Below, piece by piece: positions 34,603 through 42,804 of a stretch of 64,000 nt of DNA. Positions within the stretch are counted from its first letter, which is position 1. Every line of letters begins with the position of its first letter. A program made the translations under genes and the position numbers. Origin of the DNA: DASSFG01 sp035547915 (GTDB lineage: Bacteria > Planctomycetota > Planctomycetia > Pirellulales > JAICIG01); NCBI GenBank assembly GCA_035547915.1, contig DASZTS010000139.1:1-64000 (forward strand), read 5' to 3'. The notes beneath the pieces were generated by a model, which was not told where the DNA came from, did no database searches, and was given only the letters and a program-made list of their open reading frames with translations.

Positions 34603-35298
34603 TTAGCGTCGCCGCGGTAAGAATGCGCTCTCGTCGGGAGTACGCCCCAAGACGATGTCGAATCGGCAGGCGCATTCTCCGATCTTCGAGTCGGCGAGAG
34701 GTTTGAAGTCGGCCATCAGCAGTTCCTTATCGACCAGGTCGCCGGCCGATTGCACGATACCGTCGCGATCGTTGCCGGCGTGACCACGGACGAAGATCTG
34801 CGTCGTCAGCAGTTCGCGGTCGCCCCGCTTGACCTTGACGTGGATGTGCGGGGCGGGCCGACCGGGATAGGCCACCGGCTTGATGGTGCGGAATCGATAG
34901 GCGCCCTCGCCATCGGTCGTGAACCGACCGAATCCTTGAAAATTCTTGTCGCGCTGGTCCGCCTTCGGCTTGCTGTCGTTCGTGTGCAGATAGACGGCGT
35001 TGGCGTCGCATTGCCAGATCTCGATCGTCGCGTCCTTCACCGGCGAGCCGTTCCACCCCAGTATGCGTCCGGTCAGGTGCGTGATCGTGCCGACCGCCGG
35101 GGTGATCTGGTCGTTGATGATGAGTAGGTCGTTGTCCTGGTCGAGCGGCAATTTGTCGGGATAGAACGGACCTTCCGTCACCGCAGGCGTCGCCAACAGC
35201 AATTCTTCGGCGAAGAGGCCGCGGGTCGTAAAGAAACCGGCAGAGAGCGCCCCCAGGAACGCTCGCCGACTGGGTCCAAAAGCAAGCTTGTCGAACAC
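34603..35298 (-). CDS. Tat-exported intradiol ring-cleavage dioxygenase family protein
   Basis: About 231 residues from a GTG at 35298, preceded by AAAGG; the frame runs further up without a good start. The N-terminus has a twin-arginine-like signal (S-R-R-A-F-L-G-A-L-S-A-G-F). The catalytic domain matches the protocatechuate 3,4-dioxygenase beta-subunit fold: T-E-G-P-F-Y-P, candidate iron ligands Tyr in N-A-V-Y-L-H and Tyr in P-V-A-Y-P-G-R, and two His in A-P-H-I-H-V-K. Known enzymes cut catechols between the hydroxyls. No aromatic-degradation genes are adjacent, so the substrate is open. Confidence 0.85.
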   Translation of the reverse strand: MFDKLAFGPSRRAFLGALSAGFFTTRGLFAEELLLATPAVTEGPFYPDKLPLDQDNDLLIINDQITPAVGTITHLTGRILGWNGSPVKDATIEIWQCDANAVYLHTNDSKPKADQRDKNFQGFGRFTTDGEGAYRFRTIKPVAYPGRPAPHIHVKVKRGDRELLTTQIFVRGHAGNDRDGIVQSAGDLVDKELLMADFKPLADSKIGECACRFDIVLGRTPDESAFLPRRR

Positions 35299-35624
35299 GT
35301 CGATAGGCCTTTCTTCAAGAGGCTGACCAGAAAACCCGCCGCGGCACTTCCAGAAAACGAGACGCCTCGACCGGTTTATCTGGGCCACCTTTAGTAAGTA
35401 GTTTTGTGAGACTCGCCCCGGCCACACCGCTACCCTATTAGTAGCGTCACGATACAAAAATCCGCCGCGCCTTTCGAGATTTCGCGTCTAACCACGACGC
35501 GATCTGCGAGCCCGGCTGCTGCTCGCCGCCCGATTCAGGTGTAGAATGCGGCCTTTTCCAGCAACGACAAGGCCGGATCGAGTTCCGATCGCCGGGTCTT
35601 GTTATCCTCCGCGTGAGTGAATGT
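35299..35624. other. Intergenic region between divergent genes
   Basis: 326 bp between the dioxygenase start and the M20 peptidase start, which diverge. It should hold both promoters. It is less GC-rich near 35390-35470 and includes a short inverted repeat, GCTAC with GTAGC around 35428-35444. No coding frame or recognisable element is seen. Confidence 0.5.
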
Positions 35625-36806
35625 ATGTCTCTCGATCTGGTGCAGACCCTGAGCGACCTCGTCGCGATCCCCAGCGTCAATCCGATGGGCAGGCCGCTCG
35701 ACGGCCCCGAGTTCTACGAGGAACGGGTCACGGATTACCTGCAGGGGTTGTTCGAGCGGCTCGGGCTGGCCTGGCAGCGGCAGCTCGTGCAACCACGACG
35801 GGAGAACATCGTCGCCCGGCTCGACGGCGCCGCCGGATCGACCGAGGTGATCCTGCTCGAGGCCCATCAAGACACGGTGCCCGTCGACGGCATGACGATC
35901 GATCCCTGGAAACCGAAAGTCGACGGTGGCCGCCTGTACGGTCGCGGTGCCTGCGACATCAAGGGAGGGATGACGGCCATGCTCGGGGCGCTGGCGCGGC
36001 TGGCCGAGGAACGGCCGCGGGGCATGCCCACCGTGATCATGGCCTGCACGGTGAACGAGGAACACGGTTACAGCGGGGCCAACGAATTGCCGAAGCTGTG
36101 GGCCGCCGGCGCGAAATCCGTCGTGCCGCGACGTCCGGACGTGGCGATCGTGGCCGAACCGACCGAGCTCAACGTGGTCGTCGCACACAAGGGGGCCGTG
36201 CGCTGGAAATGCCGCACGCACGGCGTGGCCGCCCATAGTTCCCAGCCGGAGCGAGGCAGGAACGCGATCTACGCCATGGGCCCCGTTCTGGCCGCGCTGG
36301 AGCGTTATGCCGGTGAACTCGGCGCGGCGATTCCCGCGCATCCGCTCTGTGGGCGGGCGACGCTGAGCGTCGGCACCATCCAGGGCGGCCTGAGCGTCAA
36401 CACGGTGCCCGACACGTGCACGATCGAGATCGACCGTCGGCTATTGCCGGGCGAAGAGGCGTTGCCCGCCTACAAACAGGCGCTCGCCTACCTGGAGGGG
36501 CTGGTGCCGCGCGAGCTGGAGGTCGAGCACGAGCACCCCTACCTGCTCGGCATTCCCTTGAGCGATCGCGACAACGGCCCGCTGGCCGATCGGCTGGTCG
36601 CGGTGTTGCGACAGACGTTGGGCGGCGGCGAGAAGATCGGCGTGCCGTTCGGCACCAATGCTTCGCGGATCGCGGTGGCCGGCGTGCCTACCGTCGTGTT
36701 CGGTCCGGGTTCGATCAACCAGGCTCACACGGCCGACGAATGGCTCTCGCTCGACGAACTGGCCAAGGCCAGCGACGTGCTCTATCGCTTCCTGGCGCAC
36801 GCATGA
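35625..36806 (+). CDS. M20-family metallopeptidase (ArgE/DapE-like)
   Basis: About 393 residues from the ATG at 35625; a GTG at 35613 is an alternative. A zinc-dependent deacylase or peptidase of the ArgE/DapE/CPG2 type: E-A-H-Q-D-T-V-P-V (first zinc His and catalytic Asp), R-G-A-C-D-I-K-G-G (bridging Asp), N-E-E-H-G (catalytic and metal Glu), A-E-P-T-E-L-N (metal ligand) and a C-terminal His in N-Q-A-H-T-A-D-E. The dimerisation domain is present. All metal ligands appear intact. Substrate (acetylornithine, succinyl-DAP or a dipeptide) cannot be fixed. Convergent with the desaturase gene. Confidence 0.88.
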   Translation: MSLDLVQTLSDLVAIPSVNPMGRPLDGPEFYEERVTDYLQGLFERLGLAWQRQLVQPRRENIVARLDGAAGSTEVILLEAHQDTVPVDGMTIDPWKPKVDGGRLYGRGACDIKGGMTAMLGALARLAEERPRGMPTVIMACTVNEEHGYSGANELPKLWAAGAKSVVPRRPDVAIVAEPTELNVVVAHKGAVRWKCRTHGVAAHSSQPERGRNAIYAMGPVLAALERYAGELGAAIPAHPLCGRATLSVGTIQGGLSVNTVPDTCTIEIDRRLLPGEEALPAYKQALAYLEGLVPRELEVEHEHPYLLGIPLSDRDNGPLADRLVAVLRQTLGGGEKIGVPFGTNASRIAVAGVPTVVFGPGSINQAHTADEWLSLDELAKASDVLYRFLAHA

Positions 36807-36867
36807 GATTGCCCAGGCGCGAGGCGTCAATACTTTCGCGCCGCGCCGGTAGACATCGCTGCTTGGT

Positions 36868-38223
36868 CTACGGAACCGCTTCGACCATCTCCAGGGCGTG
36901 CGACTCTTCGATGGGTGCCGGCTCGCAGGTCGGCACTTCCATGCAATCGAGCGCGCTCAGTTTCCCCGCGCGAGGCCAGATCAGACCGTGGCACTCGACG
37001 ACGTGCTGGGCGTATTCCTCGTTGTTCTCCACCAGCAACCGGTGCAGTTTCCGCAGCTTGTAATGCGGCACGGCCGGATAGAGATGGTGCGTCAGGTGGA
37101 TGTCCTGCCCGTAGATGAACATCGCCCACCGCAATACCGGGTTGGTGAAGATCACACGGCTGTTGGTCAACTTGCCGTCGTCGGCGTTGGCGTGCTGGTA
37201 CAGGTCGCGGAGCAGCATGTAATACGGGAAGCTCGTTAGCAGCGGCAGCACCCACAGCAGCCAGAAATAAACGCCCCATTCCTGCCCGGTGGCTTGCCGC
37301 GACCAGGCCAAGCCGCCCTCCAGGAGCGTGAACCAGGTCAGCCGCAAGATGCTCGTGAACTTGCTCGAATACACGGGTCGGAAGTCGGATTGGAAGAACC
37401 AACTGTCCGGCAACGCCGAAATCACGAGGCTCGCCGCCGTCAACAGCAACGCGCTCGCGCCGATCAACTGGGGCAGCGTGCCGTGCCAACTCAGCCAACC
37501 GAGGATGCCTACCATCACCGGCAGGTAGGCCAGGCCGAGCAGCAGGGTGATACGGAAATGGCCGATCCGCCCCGGCAGAGACTTAGGTAGATGCTTCTGA
37601 TACGGGTTGACGCTGTAGCCGAACGTCGTGGTGTAGACGTTATCCCACACATAACGCAACAGGCGTGGAGGCCAGAAGATACGCGAAAAGAAGTGCTTCG
37701 CGAACTCGGCCCGCGTCATGGGAAAACGATCCATCATGCGCGTCTGGCCCATGTTGAGCAGTTCGGGATCGCGCTGCCAATCGTTCGTGTATTCGTGGTG
37801 CCCGAGGTGCATCAGGCGGTATTGGGCCGTCGTCGAAAACAAGGGGAACATGAAGAACCAGTCGGAGACGAGCTCGTTCCAGAACCGGTTCTTGAGCAGG
37901 ATCCAATGCGCCCCTTCGTGCCCCAGGCCGGCGAAGCGGTGTTGCACCGCTCCCACCAGTAGCACGCCGAGCGTGACGACGGGGATGTTCCAGACCCAGG
38001 ATAGGCCCCACCCCGCCCGCATCTCGCAGAACGTGATCGTCGAGGCGAAAACGGCCGCCAACGTCAGGTAATCGAACGCCAGATAGGTCAGATTCGTGCA
38101 GTTATCGAGATACCTGAGGGGGTGGATGAGAGCGTTCAGTTCGCGGCTATTCAGAGTCTTTCCGAGTTGTTTGGCGCGCATCAGCAATCCGCTCGCGAAT
38201 AGGAAATCCGGCGCCGTGCCCAT
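36868..38223 (-). CDS. Membrane fatty-acid desaturase / hydroxylase
   Basis: About 451 residues from the ATG at 38223 (ATG at 38181 also possible). Three His boxes mark the diiron site: H-E-G-A-H (102-106), H-L-G-H-H (139-143) and H-L-T-H-H near residue 374. Hydrophobic stretches give four to six membrane helices. It would introduce double bonds (or hydroxyl groups) into acyl chains of membrane lipids. Some carotenoid and sphingolipid enzymes share this fold, so the exact substrate is open. It has no operon partner; the upstream 368 bp is intergenic. Confidence 0.88.
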   Translation of the reverse strand: MGTAPDFLFASGLLMRAKQLGKTLNSRELNALIHPLRYLDNCTNLTYLAFDYLTLAAVFASTITFCEMRAGWGLSWVWNIPVVTLGVLLVGAVQHRFAGLGHEGAHWILLKNRFWNELVSDWFFMFPLFSTTAQYRLMHLGHHEYTNDWQRDPELLNMGQTRMMDRFPMTRAEFAKHFFSRIFWPPRLLRYVWDNVYTTTFGYSVNPYQKHLPKSLPGRIGHFRITLLLGLAYLPVMVGILGWLSWHGTLPQLIGASALLLTAASLVISALPDSWFFQSDFRPVYSSKFTSILRLTWFTLLEGGLAWSRQATGQEWGVYFWLLWVLPLLTSFPYYMLLRDLYQHANADDGKLTNSRVIFTNPVLRWAMFIYGQDIHLTHHLYPAVPHYKLRKLHRLLVENNEEYAQHVVECHGLIWPRAGKLSALDCMEVPTCEPAPIEESHALEMVEAVP

Positions 38224-38591
38224 CACGGCAACCTGCCCACGGCCCCGCTCGTCGGCCCCACAGCGTGGGGAGGGAGGCTGGAACGCTAGCCATCCCAAAC
38301 GTCAAAGCCGACTTACCCGTTATATACCCGCTATTCTCAAAAAAACAACCAGTTCGCCCAGATTTAAAAACCTCTTGCGCGCCTTTTCCGGCGTGGTGTT
38401 TTTGTTGGCGCAGATGAAAACGGGCTCCCTCGCAACCTCTTCACAAGAAGCAGGTTGCGCGCGTGGGCCACAACTTCTCCAGGGTCGCGCCCCCCTTCGG
38501 CCGAACCGGCTTTTACACCGGTGCCGAAGCCGACCCGCAGAGAGTCTTCGGCGATTGCCAGAGCACTACTTTCATGCCTTGCGACACGCCG
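38224..38591. other. Intergenic region with two hairpins
   Basis: 368 bp without a gene, upstream of the desaturase and downstream of the Tyr-rich protein gene (both minus strand). Two hairpins are visible: CGCAACCT with AGGTTGCG at 38431-38459, and CTTCGGC with GCCGAAG plus an inner ACCGG/CCGGT at 38495-38529. The latter follows the 3' end of the Tyr-rich gene but lacks a T-tract. An AT-richer patch near 38310-38370 may hold the desaturase promoter. Confidence 0.45.
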
Positions 38592-38918
38592 TCAAAACGT
38601 GTCCAAGATGAAGTGATGGCCGTAGTGATAACGGCGAGATTGCGGATAGTAGTTCTGCCAGTTGCGGTTGTAGACGGGAATCCGCATCTCCGGCGCATAG
38701 CGGTAATAGAGGCTCTCGGAGCTGCGGTAGTAGTCGGCGCTCCAGAAGTTCTGCGGATAGTAGACATACGGGTAGTGGTAGAAGCGTTGCCAATCCTGGG
38801 TGTTGTAGCTGTGGCCCCATTGGCGGTTGTAAGCCTGTTGGGCGCGAGCCTCCGAAACCGCTGTGGCGGCCGAGACGCCCGCCGCGCAGCACAAAACCAG
38901 CAAAATGCGGCGGAACAT
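38592..38918 (-). CDS. Small Tyr-rich secreted protein
   Basis: 108 residues. A signal peptide (M-F-R-R-I-L-L-V-L-C-C-A-A-G-V-S-A-A-T-A) is followed by a mature part of about 82 residues very rich in Tyr, His, Trp and Arg, e.g. F-Y-H-Y-P-Y-V-Y-Y-P-Q-N-F and Y-Y-P-Q-S-R-R-Y-H-Y-G-H-H-F. I recall similar short proteins in other Pirellulales, sometimes annotated calmodulin-binding, without firm functional evidence. A role in the envelope or extracellular matrix is plausible. Encoded alone. Confidence 0.75.
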   Translation of the reverse strand: MFRRILLVLCCAAGVSAATAVSEARAQQAYNRQWGHSYNTQDWQRFYHYPYVYYPQNFWSADYYRSSESLYYRYAPEMRIPVYNRNWQNYYPQSRRYHYGHHFILDTF

Positions 38919-39067
38919 TGAATTCCCCCCTGAAAATGATTGCCGGCCCCGCGGCGGCCGCAGCGATGGCGTGCGAGCGCCACCGGACCGGCTGGGGTCG
39001 GAACGATTGGGTCAAAAGCAAGTAGCGGCGCGGGTGCCGCTTGCTTGCACGCTAGCTAAATGGCTTA

Positions 39068-39158
39068 GAGCACCGACAAAACCGGATCGATCGCCACAAA
39101 AATCGGCGTTTCACGGCCGATTTTTTTGCCCGCGGCGCTCAGGTTTTGTCAACCGCTC
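39068..39158 (+). repeat. Dispersed palindromic repeat, copy C
   Basis: 91 bp, the best-preserved copy. Ends are GAGCACCGACAAAACC and AGGTTTTGTCAACCGCTC, and flanks are TTA and TGA. The centre has a 9-bp stem, AAAATCGGC with GCCGATTTT, around an 8-base loop and continues into a T-run, a structure that could terminate transcription from either side. The remaining sequence between 38919 and 39403 outside copies C and D shows no gene. Confidence 0.88.
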
Positions 39159-39310
39159 TGAAGCTAACCATGAAATCGGCAGGGGGAGGCCCTTGCTCCA
39201 AGAATATCCCGCACCGGCCGCAAACTCCGCAAATTAGGGTCGTGGCCCAGTTTAAACGCCTTCGGCCGCGTCGCCCTTCATCCGTAGAACCATTCCGCCG
39301 CAACCTCTGA

Positions 39311-39403
39311 GAGCAACCGATAGAACCGGACCGCGCTTCGACGGAGAACGGCGTTTCACGCCCGATCTTTCGCCCACGGCGCTTCGGGCTCGGCCAACCG
39401 CGC
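39311..39403 (+). repeat. Dispersed palindromic repeat, copy D
   Basis: 93 bp, diverged. The left end is GAGCAACCGATAGAACCG, the right end GGGCTCGGCCAACCGCGC, and the core ACGGCGTTTCACGCCCGATC. Flanks are TGA and CTA. The CTA at 39404-39406 is the stop codon (TAG) of the MBL-fold gene on the minus strand, so the repeat abuts that gene's end. It is a second copy within 250 bp of copy C. Confidence 0.75.
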
Positions 39404-40186
39404 CTAGGACGGCAAACGGCCTTCGGCCAGTTCGCGGTCCCATTCGTCCATCAGGGGCCAATCCGCGGCACAGGTGCCGAAATCGGCCATGTGCAGATAG
39501 CTCTCCAGCCGGGCAATGGTCTTCTCGATCTGCGCGTTGTCCTTGCGGAAGATCGGCCCGTGGCTCGGCAGCAGCCATTCGACGTTGCTCTTGTGGATAC
39601 GCCGCAACGAAGCGATGAAGGCCCGAATATCGCTGCCGTGATGGGCATCGATCGCGCCGACGCAACCGTCGCGATAGATGTTGTCGCCGCTGAAGAGGAG
39701 ATTGCCCAACCGGAACGAGAGCTGGCTGTCGGTATGGCCCGGCGTGTGCCAGACCTCGAGCTTCAAGCCCCCCACTTCGATCGTGTCGCCTTCGTCGACG
39801 AAGAGGTCGATCTTGACGGGCGGCATTTCGAGATGGATGTCCTGCGCGGTGACCTCGGCGAATGTCTTGATCCGGTCGCCCGACTCCAACGGTTGCGCGG
39901 CCTTGGGATGTCCCGTCACGCTCGTCTTCAAGATCTGCTTGAGCTTGGCCAGACCCTGGATGTGGTCGACGTCGGCGTGGGTGGCGACGACCGTCTTGCA
40001 ATTCGAGAGCGGAAAGTCCAACTGCCGGATCATCTCGACGATCTCGTCGACCGTGTCTTCGTAACCGATATCGATGATCACCCATTCCGGCCCGTCGTAG
40101 ACCAGATAGACGTTGCACCCCAGCCGTTCACCGGCCTGGTAGTTGATCTCGATCACGTTCGGGAAGACGGGCTTCCGCTGGAGCAT
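39404..40186 (-). CDS. MBL-fold metallo-hydrolase
   Basis: About 260 residues from the ATG at 40186 (AAGG seven bases upstream); the frame continues upstream without family similarity. Metallo-beta-lactamase fold with His70-Ala-Asp72-Val-Asp74-His75, the H-T-P-G-H-T His, the G-D-N metal bridge and S-H-G-P near the C-terminus: the full dinuclear metal site of glyoxalase-II-like hydrolases. It has no signal peptide. The reaction is unknown; thioester, phosphoester or lactone hydrolysis are family options. Its stop lies on the edge of repeat copy D. Confidence 0.88.
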   Translation of the reverse strand: MLQRKPVFPNVIEINYQAGERLGCNVYLVYDGPEWVIIDIGYEDTVDEIVEMIRQLDFPLSNCKTVVATHADVDHIQGLAKLKQILKTSVTGHPKAAQPLESGDRIKTFAEVTAQDIHLEMPPVKIDLFVDEGDTIEVGGLKLEVWHTPGHTDSQLSFRLGNLLFSGDNIYRDGCVGAIDAHHGSDIRAFIASLRRIHKSNVEWLLPSHGPIFRKDNAQIEKTIARLESYLHMADFGTCAADWPLMDEWDRELAEGRLPS

Positions 40187-40344
40187 TTTGAACCTTAGCT
40201 GCGATCCGGTTTCCGACCTTCGAGATTTTAGAACCAGAAGCGGCATATCGCAACGATAAGAACCGGCGCGCGAGGCCCGCTCGTGGCTCATGGCAGCGAG
40301 CAATCGGCGGCGGCGACAGGGCTTACGCTAGAGACCGCCGGCGT

Positions 40345-41343
40345 CTATTTGCGCGCGAAGGCCGCGTCGAAGGCGACGCCGCTGGCGCGGAAATCGAGCC
40401 GCTTGACGAACTCGCAGGCTTCCTTGGCCCCGGCCTCGCGATCCATGCCGACGTCTTCCCATTCCACCGAGAGAGGCCCCTCGTAACCGGCGACGTTCAA
40501 CGCCCGCACGATCTCCTCGAAGTTCACTCCGCCCCGGCCGGGCGAACGAAAATCCCAACCTCGCCGCGGGTCGCCAAAGTTCAAATGGCTGCCCAGGATG
40601 CCACTGCGTCCGTTGAGCGTCACGATCGCGTCCTTGATGTGGACGTGATAGATGCGGTCGGCGAACTCGCGAACGAACTCGACCGGATCGACCCCCTGCC
40701 AGTGCAAATTGCTGGGGTCGAAATTGAAGCCGAATTCTTCGCGCCGCCCGAGCGCGGTGAGCGTGCGGCGGGCCGTCTCCAGGTCGAAGGCGATCTCCGT
40801 CGGATGGACCTCCAAGGCGAACCGCACCCCGCATTCGCCGAACACGTCGAGGATCGGGTTGAATCGTTCGGCCAATAGTTCATAGCCGCGATCGATCATC
40901 GCGGGCGGCACGGGCGGGAAGGAATAGAGCAGGTGCCAGATGCTCGAGCCCGTAAAGCCGTTCACCACGCCGACGCCCAGCTTCTGCGCCGCGCGGGCCG
41001 TCTTCTTCAACTCCTCGGCCGCCCGCTGGTTGACGCCCGCCGGTTTGCCGTCGCCCCAGACATGCGGGGGCAGGATCGCTTTGTGCCGTTCGTCGATGTT
41101 ATCGAGCACGGCCTGCCCGACCAGGTGCGCGCTGATCGCGTTTACTTGCAGGTCGTGCCGCTCCAGCACCTCGCGGCGGTTGGCGCAGTAGCCGTCTTCG
41201 GCCAGGGCCTTATCGACCTCGAAGTGATCGCCCCAGCAAGCGAGCTCCAATCCCTGGTAGCCGAACTCTCGCGCCTTGCGGGCCAGGTCGTCCAACTTCA
41301 GGTCGGCCCATTGGCCGGTGAACAGCGTCACGACGCGCGGCAT
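40345..41343 (-). CDS. Sugar phosphate isomerase/epimerase (xylose isomerase-like TIM barrel)
   Basis: 332 residues, AP-endonuclease-2/xylose-isomerase-like barrel. Conserved pieces: G-Y-Q-G-L-E-L-A-C-W-G-D-H near the N-terminus, F-A-L-E-V-H-P-T-E (metal Glu), F-N-F-D-P-S-N-L-H-W (metal Asp/His) and V-H-I-K-D-A (metal His), then S-V-E-W-E-D (last Glu). These give a complete divalent-metal site. Planctomycetes use many such enzymes with Gfo/Idh/MocA oxidoreductases in sugar or inositol breakdown; one such oxidoreductase gene is 2.5 kb away. Substrate unknown. Confidence 0.9.
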   Translation of the reverse strand: MPRVVTLFTGQWADLKLDDLARKAREFGYQGLELACWGDHFEVDKALAEDGYCANRREVLERHDLQVNAISAHLVGQAVLDNIDERHKAILPPHVWGDGKPAGVNQRAAEELKKTARAAQKLGVGVVNGFTGSSIWHLLYSFPPVPPAMIDRGYELLAERFNPILDVFGECGVRFALEVHPTEIAFDLETARRTLTALGRREEFGFNFDPSNLHWQGVDPVEFVREFADRIYHVHIKDAIVTLNGRSGILGSHLNFGDPRRGWDFRSPGRGGVNFEEIVRALNVAGYEGPLSVEWEDVGMDREAGAKEACEFVKRLDFRASGVAFDAAFARK

Positions 41344-41505
41344 GATTCGTTTCCGTACGAGAAGAGATCCTGAGCGGCCCCCGAGAAAGAGAACCCAGTT
41401 TTGCTGACGGCGGATGACCTTGTCAAATGTAGCTCCGGGCCGCGTTACCCTTTGCCACGCCGTCGACGAAGGCCCGGTGCAGGGACAAGCGGGGCTGCTA
41501 GCATC

Positions 41506-41817
41506 CTATGCCGGGCTCCTTCGGCGTTGGCGCATCAAGACGACAACGATGATCACGCCCGCGATGAAGCCGAGCGCCAGTCCTTGCGTCAGCCCCAGAC
41601 CGATGCCCACTTCGACCGGATCGAAACCCGGCGCATCGCCATTGCGAAAGACAGAGCGGTAATAGCCGGGGGCGAAGCTCCCCAACAGATAGCCGGCGGA
41701 CGTCCCGATCGCGGCGCAGGCAATCGTGCATCCGACGACAACGAGAACGGCTCTCGCGGCGCTCGGTCGATGTTTAGAGCAACCGCCGACCGGCGCCACA
41801 TACGGGTTCTCGTCCAT
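41506..41817 (-). CDS. Small two-helix membrane protein (MDENPY start)
   Basis: About 103 residues from the ATG at 41817. Starts M-D-E-N-P-Y-V-A-P, a common opening of planctomycete small membrane proteins. Two hydrophobic helices (A-V-L-V-V-V-G-C-T-I-A-C-A-A-I-G and L-G-F-I-A-G-V-I-I-V-V-V-L-M) flank a loop of about 35 residues; it ends in a basic R-Q-R-R-R-S-P-A tail. Function unknown. Confidence 0.6.
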   Translation of the reverse strand: MDENPYVAPVGGCSKHRPSAARAVLVVVGCTIACAAIGTSAGYLLGSFAPGYYRSVFRNGDAPGFDPVEVGIGLGLTQGLALGFIAGVIIVVVLMRQRRRSPA

Positions 41818-41940
41818 GCCCCGCATTATAACACGTCAGGACGGACGGGAGAGTTCACCGGCAAGCATCCGTTCTCTTGCGACGGCATACCCAGCACACG
41901 ATACTGTGCGCGTCCAAGACGTTCCTGTCTGTGAGGGGGA

Positions 41941-42804
41941 GTGCCGGCTTTGAAAACGTGTCCTGCCTGCCATAAGGCGGTTCCGGATGGCGCCGCCGTA
42001 CGTCCGCACCCGGGTTGAGGTCATCATTTCGGAGCATCGCATGGCCCCGTCAAGCGTCCTCCACCTCCGCCCACTCATTTGCAGCTCACGAGGAAGGACG
42101 CGCGTGGGGCCACAGCGCAGGCGGCCACAGGGCAGACGGCCACAGCGCACGTCTCGACCGGAGCGACGAACGCGTGGGGCCGGTCGCTGGTATTGTTGGC
42201 CGCCGTTCTCCTCACATCCGGTCTGACGGCGGCATTGACGACCTTGTTGCTGCGCGGCGGTCGAAAGGAAGACGTCGCTGCGGCGAAAGCCGTCGTGCCG
42301 CGAGCGGAGTCGAAAGCGGCTTCCCCGTCACCCGCGCAGCAACTGGCCGAGGAGCCGGGGCCGGCGCCTGTCGACGAGTCGAGCAAGCCGCCCAAAACAC
42401 TCGCTGTACCGGGAAGGCATGTTGCCGCGGAACACGACGATGCCACCCCGCTACCGAAAGTCGGCGCGCCGCCAAAAAAACCAGACGACGCACAACGGCC
42501 GCTGGGCATCGCGGCGGAAGAGCAAATGTCTGCGCCACCCACGGGCCTCGCGGTCGAGCCGAAGCTCGACGAACTCGCTGCTCTGGAGGCGCCAAAGTTG
42601 CCGGTGGACAGCACGCCGCTCTACGCGGCACGGACCAAGCCGAAGACGCCCGAGTGGCTTGGCGAACGGGGCGGAACGGTTGGAAGCCCGACCCAGACCG
42701 CATGGACAAGGTTGCGGCGAGCAGGCTCGGCAACCGGTCTTCGCTCACCGGCGGGCAAATCCCCTGTACAGGGCATTTCGCACCGAGGGAAACTGGTCGG
42801 CTAG
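41941..42804 (+). pseudogene. Decayed zinc-ribbon membrane protein gene (in-frame stop at 42016)
   Basis: From a GTG at 41941 the frame reads M-P-A-L-K-T-C-P-A-C-H-K-A-V-P-D-G-A-A-V, the usual start of a zinc ribbon. Where a second Cys pair is expected it has Arg and Pro (V-R-P-H-P-G), then TGA at 42016. The same frame continues open to 42804: a basic stretch, a 15-bp DNA repeat (three units, 42110-42154), one membrane helix (L-V-L-L-A-A-V-L-L-T-S-G) and a long Pro/Ala-rich tail. A single-base change (TGG to TGA) would explain the stop. Either a pseudogene, or a shorter gene starting at TTG 42079. The 3' end overlaps the convergent gene by 60 bp. Confidence 0.55.

Noticed and set aside
38863..39237. 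124-codon plus-strand frame over repeat copy C
   Set aside because: Composition is non-coding. Its only notable segment is the peptide encoded by the repeat, which is the kind of sequence that gives false small-protein annotations.
42110..42154. Short tandem repeat considered as a CRISPR-like or regulatory array
   Set aside because: Three 15-bp units without spacers lie within a coding frame and encode a low-complexity A-T-A-Q / A-T-G-Q stretch. No array or cas gene is present.
42075..42614. Minus-strand Ser/Ala-rich frame opposite the decayed zinc-ribbon gene
   Set aside because: No domain or helix, no ribosome-binding site and an antisense-type composition. The plus-strand frame has the membrane helix and the ribbon remnant.
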